The position numbers and the translations under genes are program-made. Of a stretch of DNA of 64,000 nt, positions 15,767 through 25,400 are shown piece after piece. How positions within the stretch are numbered: the stretch's first letter is position 1; every line of letters starts with the position of its first letter. The stretch is from NCBI GenBank assembly GCA_022823725.1, contig JAJEHL010000026.1:310001-374000 (forward strand). Direction: 5' to 3'. The DNA is from Candidatus Latescibacterota bacterium. Lineage in GTDB: Bacteria; Latescibacterota; UBA2968. The notes under the pieces are model-generated. The model saw only the letters and a program-made list of their open reading frames with translations, was not told where the DNA came from and did no database searches.

Positions 15767-17206
15767 ATGAATATTGTTCTCATTATCATTGATACAATGC
15801 GCTATGACTATATTGGTGCGAACGGAAATGACTGGATTGAGACACCCAACCTCGACCGCCTATCCGCGCAATCGTGGTGTTTTGACCGCGCTTTTGCCGC
15901 CAGTTTTCCCACCATTCCCTATCGCACGGATGTTATGACTGGGAAATACGGCAGTCCGTTCCACACCTGGAAACCCCTGCCTTTTGACACGCGGTCTCTT
16001 CCCTCTGTGCTGGGCGAAGCGGGATACGCGACACAGCTCATTCACGATACGCCGCATCTCGTCAATGGTGGGCACGCATTTGATTATCCGTTCCACACGT
16101 GGACGTTTATTCGCGGTGCAGAAGTTGACCGGGCATGGATGGACGATGAAGCGCAGTGGCCGAGCAATTGGTGCAAAGATCCCGTATTCGATGCTTTAGG
16201 AGAAGACGCGGATCTGACAAAACACAATTACACGTATGCCCGAACCAATCGGGGGCGCACAAATTTAGACGACTGGAATTGTGCGAAGTTGTTCAATACC
16301 GCGGCTCAATTCTTGCGGGATAATGCGCGGCGGGAAAATTTCTTTCTCTGGATTGACTGTTTCGATCCCCACGAACCGTGGGATGTACCCCCGGCTTTTA
16401 TGCTCAAATACGACAAGACCCCCGGTTACGATGGGCGGCTTGATCCTCGCGCTTTTCAGGGCGCGCGCAACAATCCCAATTTGCCCGATGAAGCCAGGGC
16501 GCGCATGAAAGCCAGTTATGCCGCCAAAGTCACCTGGATGGACCACTGCTTCGGGCGATTTCTCGAGGCTTTTGATGCCACGGGGTTGAGCAAAAATACC
16601 GCGATTATTATTGCTGGGGATCACGGTACCAATGTGGGTGAGCGCGGGCGCTTTGGCAAGTACGCGCCTGTGTACGAGCAGGAGATTCACATCCCGCTCA
16701 TTATCAAAACGCCCGAAGGCGACGGGGGGCGCAGTTCAGCGATTTTTCAACCCCAGGATTTTTTCGCTACTGTCGCCAATCTGGCCAGTGCGCCGATTCC
16801 GGGAAATATAGACAGTCAGGATATTCTCGCCGCCGCACGGGAAGGGCGTGCGGGGATGCGACAACTCGCGCTTGCTGGCACTGCCCGGGGATGGGCAAAA
16901 CAGCGCGGATTTTTCACTGTGTTCGACCAGGAGGGGTATCTGGAATGGCAACCCGAAGTAGCAGACTGTATGCTCACGCCTTATGGGTCGCTGGACAACA
17001 CGGCGTCGGAACATCTTGACCGCGTCCAGGATTTGCATGCCGCTGGTCTTTCCGAACTCGAGCGCCGGGGTGCTGATCCCTTACTGATTGACTGGCTCAA
17101 AAACGGCGCCAAGGACGAGGTGCCCGATAATTGCCGCCTTTTCGATGGCTGGCCCGGTCCAGAAGGGTTCCAGACCTATTTTGCGAGAGCTTATGGCGGT
17201 GCGTGA
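15767..17206 (+). CDS. Sulfatase-fold hydrolase with Thr at the formylglycine position
   Basis: The 479-residue protein belongs to the alkaline phosphatase/sulfatase superfamily: N-terminal Asp ligands in LIIIDTMRYDY, and the late metal motif GDHGTNVGERG. At the sulfatase signature the sequence reads T49-I-P51-Y-R53. The Cys or Ser that would become formylglycine is thus Thr, the nucleophile type of phosphodiesterase and phosphonate-type relatives. It may therefore be a phosphoester hydrolase or inactive as a sulfatase. The start is the ATG at 15767 with GAAGGAAG upstream; an in-frame GTG at 15752 lies inside that site. Its 3' end overlaps the opposite-strand permease by 16 bp. Confidence 0.85.
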   Translation: MNIVLIIIDTMRYDYIGANGNDWIETPNLDRLSAQSWCFDRAFAASFPTIPYRTDVMTGKYGSPFHTWKPLPFDTRSLPSVLGEAGYATQLIHDTPHLVNGGHAFDYPFHTWTFIRGAEVDRAWMDDEAQWPSNWCKDPVFDALGEDADLTKHNYTYARTNRGRTNLDDWNCAKLFNTAAQFLRDNARRENFFLWIDCFDPHEPWDVPPAFMLKYDKTPGYDGRLDPRAFQGARNNPNLPDEARARMKASYAAKVTWMDHCFGRFLEAFDATGLSKNTAIIIAGDHGTNVGERGRFGKYAPVYEQEIHIPLIIKTPEGDGGRSSAIFQPQDFFATVANLASAPIPGNIDSQDILAAAREGRAGMRQLALAGTARGWAKQRGFFTVFDQEGYLEWQPEVADCMLTPYGSLDNTASEHLDRVQDLHAAGLSELERRGADPLLIDWLKNGAKDEVPDNCRLFDGWPGPEGFQTYFARAYGGA

Positions 17207-18936
17207 TGGTGTGCTTTCACACGCACGGTCACGATATCCGTTTCGTGATATTGCTGGTGGCGAACAGATGACGCGAGATGTCGCAACAGCCGAAGAGAAA
17301 CTTCTCGCTCCACAGGGGTTTCGTCCGTCTGTTCACCGAGCAGCGCGATCCGATCTTGAATATTCTCCTCTCCCGACGAGACAACGACCTCGAGAACTGC
17401 ATCGCCTTCTTCTCTGTACGCAGTAAGACGCAAGTGTCGTGGGTCGTGTTCTTCTTCATCTTGTGGGATGAGTGTCAGCAATGTTTCCTCAGCGACGGCA
17501 TCCAGGCGGTTCGCCATTGCGGCGTCCCAACTATTGCGAGATGCGAACGCGCCGAGAAAGTCTCTGATTTTTGGCAGGGCGGAAAAATCGAATGTCATCT
17601 CTATCCGGCTGCGGCGAGGTTCTGCTATTTCCACAAATAGCGTCATGAGGATGGCTGTAAAACCGCCGGCGTTCATCCCATTCCGCAAAAAACCGCCTGC
17701 AAATTCCGAGATATACTCGGGAAATATCAGACCGCTCTGGAAGCCAACTCCGACCAAGAATGCGATGCCGACGATCATGCCGTTGCGATAGTCGATTCCA
17801 TCCTGAAAGACTATTTTAATGCCGACTACGAAGAGCGTCGCCAGCATTATGGCGAAATAAGCTGCGATGACGGGGCCTGGTATCGCCAGGATCAGAGCGA
17901 GTACTTTCGGAAGAAATGCCATAGCAATGAACACTGCTCCGGTGGCAATCCCGACGTTGCGGGCACCGACCCCGGTGAGTTCGGCCATCGACACGCCCAG
18001 CGTGTTGGCTGTGTTGGGTATTGTTCCCGCGAGACCGGAAATCAAGTTGCTTATTCCATCTACGGTTATTGCACCACCCACCGCCTGGAAATCCACTGCC
18101 CGGCTCTGACGCCACGATATGCGCTGGATGGCGACGGAGCTGCTGATCGTTCGGATGGTACTGATTATGGCTACGAGCAAGAATGCGGGAAGAAGTGCCC
18201 AGAAAGTTGGTCCAAAATCGAGATCAAAGCCCGGCCATTCGTTCGGCGGTAGGCCGATCCACGAAGCCTCGGCAATGCGATCCACCTCGTATAGACCGAA
18301 GAAGCCGCCAATTATCGAGCCGACGACAACGCCGATAACCGGTGCCCAGAGGCGCAACACCCCAGTCGCCTTTAGCGCGATGCCGCTGATAATGATGATT
18401 GTTGCAAGCGCACTCAGAGGCGCAGCGAACGCTGGTGCGCCGGGCGCCGATAGCAGATTGAAAATGGGCGGCATTATCGTAATGGGTATCAGCATGATTA
18501 CTGTTCCCGCGACGGTCGGCGTCAAGAGTCGCTGAAACAGCGAAAGCCGATGAGAAAGTACAAGCGGGACGAAGGATGAGATGACGACCAGGGTGGCGAG
18601 CATCGCCGGCCCGCCTTCGGTAATGGCCGTGATGCAGACCGCGATGAAGGCTCCGGACGGACCCATAATGAGCAGGTAACCCATGCCGATTCGACCGATG
18701 CGGAGCGATTGCAGAATTGTGGCCATCCCGCCAACTACGACCGTGGCAGACACGGCCCATGACAGATAGGCTTCAGTCGTACCTGCGGCGCGCATCACGA
18801 CTGTCGGGACCAATATGATGGCGGCTATGCTGAGAACGGCGAGTTGCAAGCCAAGGCCGAGGGCGAGAGTCGCCGGAGGCCTTTCGTCGGGCTGGTAGCG
18901 GATGCCTGTGTGACCGCTGGGGTTATTGGTGTTCAT
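17191..18936 (-). CDS. NCS2 xanthine/uracil-type permease with soluble C-terminal domain
   Basis: Residues about 20-445 form a 12-14 helix permease with the nucleobase-cation symporter-2 hallmarks, including GLAGTIPNTANTLGV and LTGVGARNVGIATG. It probably imports a purine or pyrimidine base. Residues about 450-581 are soluble. The segment MANRLDAVAEETLLTLI and the final LRLLRHLASSV resemble the RsbW-like ATPase fold of anti-sigma factors, but the D-x-G-x-G loop is not clear, so this reading is tentative. Usual NCS2 proteins have about 430-480 residues. It converges with, and overlaps, the sulfatase-fold gene. Confidence 0.82.
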   Translation of the reverse strand: MNTNNPSGHTGIRYQPDERPPATLALGLGLQLAVLSIAAIILVPTVVMRAAGTTEAYLSWAVSATVVVGGMATILQSLRIGRIGMGYLLIMGPSGAFIAVCITAITEGGPAMLATLVVISSFVPLVLSHRLSLFQRLLTPTVAGTVIMLIPITIMPPIFNLLSAPGAPAFAAPLSALATIIIISGIALKATGVLRLWAPVIGVVVGSIIGGFFGLYEVDRIAEASWIGLPPNEWPGFDLDFGPTFWALLPAFLLVAIISTIRTISSSVAIQRISWRQSRAVDFQAVGGAITVDGISNLISGLAGTIPNTANTLGVSMAELTGVGARNVGIATGAVFIAMAFLPKVLALILAIPGPVIAAYFAIMLATLFVVGIKIVFQDGIDYRNGMIVGIAFLVGVGFQSGLIFPEYISEFAGGFLRNGMNAGGFTAILMTLFVEIAEPRRSRIEMTFDFSALPKIRDFLGAFASRNSWDAAMANRLDAVAEETLLTLIPQDEEEHDPRHLRLTAYREEGDAVLEVVVSSGEENIQDRIALLGEQTDETPVEREVSLRLLRHLASSVRHQQYHETDIVTVRVKAHHHAPP

Positions 18937-19000
18937 GTCGCAAGCGTTTTCGAGGTGTTGTGGTTAAATAAGCGGAACCTTTATCGAATTCCCATAAACC

Positions 19001-19032
19001 AACAGGCCCCGAATTTCCATCCGGGGCCTGTT
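19001..19032 (-). terminator. Strong hairpin after the acyl carrier protein gene
   Basis: AACAGGCCCCG/CGGGGCCTGTT (19001-19011 and 19022-19032) is an 11-bp perfect stem about 40 bp past the ACP stop. The T run is weak on both strands, but it separates the PKS operon from the permease. Confidence 0.6.
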
Positions 19033-19074
19033 CTATAAGAAGCGTACGTTCTCCGGCTGGAGAGGATTTCAGTC

Positions 19075-19314
19075 TCAGGCGGCGTCCAGCCGCGCGACCA
19101 GTTCCTGTACGCTGTTGAGATTAGCACAATCTTCAAGAGTCAATTTAACGTCAAATTCTTGTTCGACTATTTTCGCGAACGCGACGAGATCTACGGAGGA
19201 AATTCCGGCCTCCAAGAGGCTGATGCTCAGATCATCTGGCAACGAAATTGGCTGTCCATCGACTTCCAGATTTTCCGCGATGAGGTTTTTGATACGTTCT
19301 GCAGTTGAAGCCAT
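19075..19314 (-). CDS. Free-standing acyl carrier protein of the PKS operon
   Basis: This is a 79-residue acidic carrier protein. The phosphopantetheine attachment site is in the motif EAGISSVDLVAF, which has Ser-Ser where Asp-Ser is usual; the second Ser is the expected attachment residue. The downstream helix is KIVEQEFDVKLTLED. The start is the ATG at 19314, preceded by GGAG; the frame stays open upstream but lacks family similarity. The gene begins 91 bp after the PKS, whose second module lacks its own ACP, so it may accept chains from the last KS. No phosphopantetheinyl transferase gene is in the window. Confidence 0.88.
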   Translation of the reverse strand: MASTAERIKNLIAENLEVDGQPISLPDDLSISLLEAGISSVDLVAFAKIVEQEFDVKLTLEDCANLNSVQELVARLDAA

Positions 19315-19405
19315 TGTGAAGCTCCTTTCGTAAGGATAGATGGTTTGAACCGAAAAGATAGTGATCGGCAGGCGTAAAGTCAAATTTTTTTTCTGGTCGT
19401 TTTGG

Positions 19406-22400
19406 CTATTGAATCCAGTAGTGCTGGTGCTGGAATGGATAGCTCGGCAAGGAGATGCGACGGCGCGTTTCTCCCGCAAATAGCCCGGGAAATGAAACTG
19501 TAAGCCCCGCCTCATAAGCCTTCGCCACTGCTTGTACAAACCTGTCGTCTCCCAGACTCGATAACACAACCGGTGGTTCCGCGTCGCCCTCTATCGGATC
19601 CAGCACTGCGTTTGGACCAATCTCGATGAGTACATCAATCCCCTGGTCGGCCAGCTTCTTCAGGCATTTGTCGAATGCCGCCTGTTCCTGCGCTTGCCGA
19701 TGCCAGTATGCTGCGTCAAGGCTCTCGATCTCTCCTGTTACACTGCTCACCAGGGTCAAAGATGGCGATGCAATTGTGACGTCTGCGAGGGTGGCTTCCA
19801 GACTGTCTGTGTCCCGCTCCAGCGCAACCCGCAAGCCATCCTCTAAGCTAAAGACGCCTGCCGCTTGCGCTGCTGCAATTTCCCCGATATCGCGTCCGAC
19901 CACCACGCTGGGCTGAATCCCCACGCTTGACCACAGTGCTGTAAGTGCGGATTCCAGTGCATAGATGGCTGGCAGATCAGATAGATCGTCGGTCTGACCG
20001 AACATCACGTCCAGCAACGAGGTGCCACGCTCTTCCCGAAGGACTTCGTCGCAACGGTCCAGAACTGCGCGGACTACCGGCTCGCTTTCGTAGAGTTCCT
20101 TACCCGTGCCGATCCATTGGCTGTCCTGTCCGGTGTACGCGAAGGCGACCTTTGTCGCCGTATGCGGTTCTGGTCTTTCACCGATCTCTGCGAGTGTCTG
20201 TAACCTCTCTCTCAGCGATTCGGTATCCTGGAATACGATGCCTGCGCGGTGATCGAAATGGCTGCGCCCCACACCTGCTGTCCACGCCATGTCGGCAAGC
20301 AGGTCCACATCTTCGGATGCGAGCGCGTCAAGCCACGATAGGTATCGCTCTGTCAGATCTCGAAGTGCTTCATCGGATTTTCCCGATAGGGGCAGGAGCC
20401 GCGTCTGGCGCGGAGCGAATTCTTCTTCCTCGCCTATGAGATCCACGACCGACAGAGAAACGGGTTGCGCGGAACCCACAGGCGTTGCATCCGGGCTGTC
20501 ATATCCTTCTACGACAGCATGGGCGTTTGTGCCCGATATCCCGAAGGCGCTTACCCCCGCCCGCGGCGGTCGGTCGGGATGGCGCGGCCAGTCTGTCAGG
20601 GCTGACACTACCTGCACCGACAACCGGTCCCAGTCTATATGAGGACTCGGATTCTCAAAGTGCAGGTTTTTAGGAATCACCCCCCGCTTCATCGCAAGTA
20701 CTGCCTTGATCAGAGCCGCAACCCCGGCAGCTGGCTCCAGATGACCGATGTTGGTCTTCACAGAGCCGATCAAAAGCGGACGATCTGCTTCGCGTCCCTT
20801 GCCGTAAACTGCGGCCGCTGCCTGAACTTCGATCGGGTCGCCCAACTCCGACGCCCCCCCGTGTGCTTCCAGATAATCTACTTCTGATGGAGCAACGCCC
20901 GCCCGCGATAATGCCTCTTCAATCACCCGCTCCTGCGCCGGTCCGTTTGGCACGGTGGGTCCTGCGCTGGCTCCATTCTGGTTGACCGCTGACCCGCGGA
21001 TCACGCCCCAGATGCGGTCGCCATCGGCTTCTGCCTCGCTCAGCCGTTTGAGGACGATCATCCCACAGCCCTCACCCCGGACGAAGCCATCCGCAGAGGC
21101 ATCGAAGGTTTTGCACTGCCCTTCCCGCGACAATATCCCCAACTCCGCCATCTCTTTGGTTAACTCAGGAGACAGCACTGCGTGTGTCCCTCCAACCAGA
21201 GCCATATCTATTTCGCCCTCTCGCAAACCCATCACTGCCTGATGTACCGCGACCAGTGACGACGCGCAGTTGAGTTCCACCGGTATCGTCGGTCCCTCCA
21301 GACCAAGAAGGAAAGCAATTCGTCCGACCGTCATGCTCGCGGCAGTGCTCAGATAACTGATGCCGTAGTCGCTGGCTGTCATCAGGTCCCGGTATTCGCT
21401 GGTGGCGATGCCAGCGTATAGCCCGGTGCGGCTGCCCCTCAATTTGTCTGGATCCATTCCCGCATCCTCGAGCGCTTGCCAGGTCGTCTCCAGCATCATG
21501 CGCTGCCGCGGATCCATCATGCGCGCTTCAATCGGCGAAATCCGAAAGAATCTCGCGTCAAATTGATCAATTCCCTCCACAAATCCGCCTTGGCGATAGG
21601 CGGCGTATTCGGGAGGAAGGTCTTTGGCAAGAGCGTTCCATGAACCGGAATCCCGACGTCCATCTGTCACGGCGTCCGCACCTGCTTCGAGCTGCTGCCA
21701 GAAGGCGGAAAGATCCGGGGCGCCGGGAAAGCGGCAGGCCATGCCCACAATCGCAATACCGTTGTCCTCGCGCTGTACTTCCGTCTGTGGTTCTGGTTCG
21801 GGTTGCACCTGGGGTGGAGGGGCGGGCGCAGTGCTGACTTCGCCGAGTTCCTCGATGAGATGGTTGGCGAGACGGGCGATGTCCGGGTAGTCAAATACCA
21901 CAGTGTTAGGTACCACGTACTCATCGGCAAACGCGCGGTTCAGCCGGTTTCGCAACTCTACGGCCATTAGCGAGTCCATCCCCAGATCGAAAAATCCCAC
22001 CGTGGGCTCGGGTGCTGTCGGCAACCTCAGCACCGCCTGTAATTCCTGCTGCAGGAACGATACCAACAGGGCCTCACGCTCCGCCGCGGGCGTTTCCGCC
22101 AGACGGGACATCAGGTCGTCCGCCAGAGCAGGCGAGTCGACCTCGTCTTCTGAAATGGTGGAGAGCAGATCCTCCAGCAGGGGCATCCGGTATTCCAGGC
22201 CCTCCCCGTAAGACAGCCAATCGGCCGCCAGTACGACGGATGTCGCGGCGTCCTCGCGCACCAACTGGTCGAATGCCCTGAGACCTTGCTGTGGCGTGAT
22301 CCAATCCGTTCCGCGCGCTTCCAGCCGTTCGGCAATCCGTTCCCGTTGTTCTTCCGCTTCGCCGAGTTCCGACCACGCGCCCCAGGCGATGGTCTGTCCC

Positions 22401-25400
22401 GGAAGTCCGAGTGCGCGGCGATGCGCGGCGAGTTGGTCCAGAAACGCATTGGCCGCCGCGTGATTCGACTGGCCCGGATTGCCCAGCACACCGGCCACGC
22501 TGGAGAAGAGGACAAACATATCCAGATCGCGGTCCTCAGTCGCGCGATGCAGATGCCACGCGCCCAGCACCTTCGGCCACAGCACCTGCTCGAATCTTTC
22601 CCAACTCTGGTTCCCGAGCGCACCGTCCGACAACACCCCCACGCTGTGGATTACGCCCCCGAGCGGCGGTAGCGTCTCATCTATTCGCGCCAGCATCTCA
22701 TCTATTGCATCGGCGTCCGTTACATCTGCGAGTTCTACCTGCACTGTCACGCCGCGTTCCCGCAGCCTGCGGATCGTCTCTTCGGCTTCAGGGTCCGGTG
22801 CCCGGCGCCCGTTTAGCGCGATTGCACCCGCGCCGCGATCCGCCAAATAGTCGGCCATTACGCACCCGATCCCACCCAGACCACCTGTTACCAGATAGGT
22901 TCGATCCTCTCGCAACCGCCCACTGGTGAGCGGCGAATTCGCAAAGGCAATTTTTCCGATGTGTCTGCCGTCGCGCATGAACTCAATGGCCCGTCTCGCT
23001 TCGGCAAGCGGCCATCTGGTGTGGATGAGCGGCGTTAGTTCTCCCGCTGCCAGCCGTTCCATGATGTCTCTCAGCAAAGCGCCGGGTCGCGCCGGGTCAT
23101 CCCCCTTCATGGCATGAAGATTCACGATGTAATAGGCCACGTCCGGCCGTACGGCCGCCATCTCTTCCTCGCTCAGAATGTCCCGCGCCGCCAATTCCAC
23201 GAACCGGCCACCATGCGCCAGACACGCCAGACTCGCGTCGATGAAACCCTCCGCCGTCAGGCTGTTCAATACCACATCGACCCCTGCGCCGTCCGTGGCC
23301 TCGAGGATTTCCTCCCCGAATTTCGTCTGACGGCTGTCGAACACATGCTTTACACCGAGCGAGCGGAGATACGCCTGTTTCGGCGCGCTCGCCGTCGCGA
23401 ACACTTCCGCTCCCGCCGCCTGCGCCCACTGGATGGCCGCAAGCCCCACGCCACCCGCGCCTGCGTGAATCAGTACGCGGTCACCGGCTTTCAGTTCCGC
23501 GAGTTCGTAAGATAGGGCGACTGAGACGAACACCGTCGGCATTGAGGCGAGCGCCGTGGCGGACAAATCCGGTGGCGCGGGTGCCAAGAGTTCCGCCCGG
23601 GTCACCACCTCCGGCCCGAAGGTGCCGAATGCCAATCCCACGACGCGATCGTCCACCGCAACGCTCGCCACCTCGGAGCCGACCTCGATGATATGGCCGC
23701 AAAACTCCGTGCCCAGGAATTTTTCGTCAATCAAACCGAGCGCCGCGAACACATCCCAGAAGTTCAATCCGGCGGCCTCGACAGCCACGCGAACTTCTTT
23801 CGACTTCAGCGGCGTCGGCGCCACCTGCAGGTCAGCGATCGCGCCGTCCTCGCCGACCCCCAGCATCCAGCCCGGCTCTTCGGGCAAGTTTATCCTATCC
23901 GTCCCCTCGCCGGTCCGGACAAGGCGGGCTACGCGGCGTCGGCTGCCGCGGTGTACGATTTGGTCTTCCGTATCGGGATAGAGCAGTTCATTGGCGAGGT
24001 CTATCGGCGGTGCCGTAGGCTCGGGATCCAGATCGATCATCTTCGGCTGCATGTGGGATGCTTCCCGGGCCAGTACCTTTCCGAAACCCCATAGCGTTGC
24101 GCCAGCGAGTTCTCCGGCGCGTTCGCGCTCCAGCACCTGCGCGCCCCGCGTGAGAAACCACAAGCCCTTCTCGGGCGTCACATCGGCGTCGGCCAGACCC
24201 TGCGCCAGCGCCAATGCGCTCGCTCCCACTCGTTTCACGTTCTCCGCCATTTCAGCAGTCGTCGTATCGGGGCCGGGGCCGTCGAGTGCCGCGAAATGCA
24301 CGACTCCGCTGAGTGCCGCATGCCGGGGCAGGTCTTCGAGCAGCGACCGCCACGATTCTCGGTGCTCCATCTCCAGGGACGTATGGATGACAGCGGTTTT
24401 TGCATCCGCCGGACCCTCTCCTGTCGAACCCGCATCGCTCGCCAGCACAACCGTCTGGTTGCGCGCCGCCAACTCCATGGCCAGTTCCGCCGCCGCGCCG
24501 CCACGATCCGCCGCCAGAACCCATACTCCGCGTCTCTCGGCTACGTCCTCGGGCAGTTGCGCCAGAATCACGCCCCTATCCGGCATCTCGGCGTCGTCGG
24601 GTCCGCCCAGTCCCAGAATCTCCACGCCTTCGAAACCCACGCTGCCGAGGGACTGTCGCCATACGTCTGGCCCCGCCAGGGCGTAGGTGGGGCGGCAGTC
24701 GTCGGAGAACCGCCACCAGCCGTCCAATTGTCCGAAAGTCATATCCAGCCAATCCTGGCCGCAAAGGTTCTCGAGTGCCACGAGATGTCCCGACGGCGCA
24801 AGAAGGCTCCGGCAGTGCGTTAGCGTCTCCTCCAGGTACCGCGTGGCGTGAAGCACATTGGACGCAATCAACAAATCATAACCGTGGGCGTCGAATCCCT
24901 GCTCTACGGGGTCTTTTTCGATATCCAGCACCCGGTACTCGATACACTCATCGCCGAACAACCCCTCTGCCTGCGCGAAGAAGCCCGCCGAGATATCCGT
25001 GTACATGTAGTCGTACCGCCCTTCGGGAAGCTCCGGCAGGACGGATTCGGTCGCCGATCCGGTACCCGCCCCGACCTCAATCACCCTCAAGCGCCGTCCT
25101 TCGGGCAACCCGGCTACAAGTGTGCGCACCGCGTCTCCCAGCATCCGGTTCGACGCTCGATATATCGGTGCCTTGAAATAGAGATCCGCGGCGCTGGGTT
25201 CTCCGCTGCCGAAGAGAAGCGACAGCGGATCCTCCTCGCCGCGAAGCACTTCCGCCAGGGCACCCGCGCTTCTGCGAAAAATCCCGATCTCGCTTGAAGC
25301 ATACGAGTAACGCTCGCTCACTTGTGCCGCGAACTGCTCGGGATTGCCCGGAATTCCTTCTGGCAAGGGATCTCCAGCCCCTACGGCAATGACAAAATCT

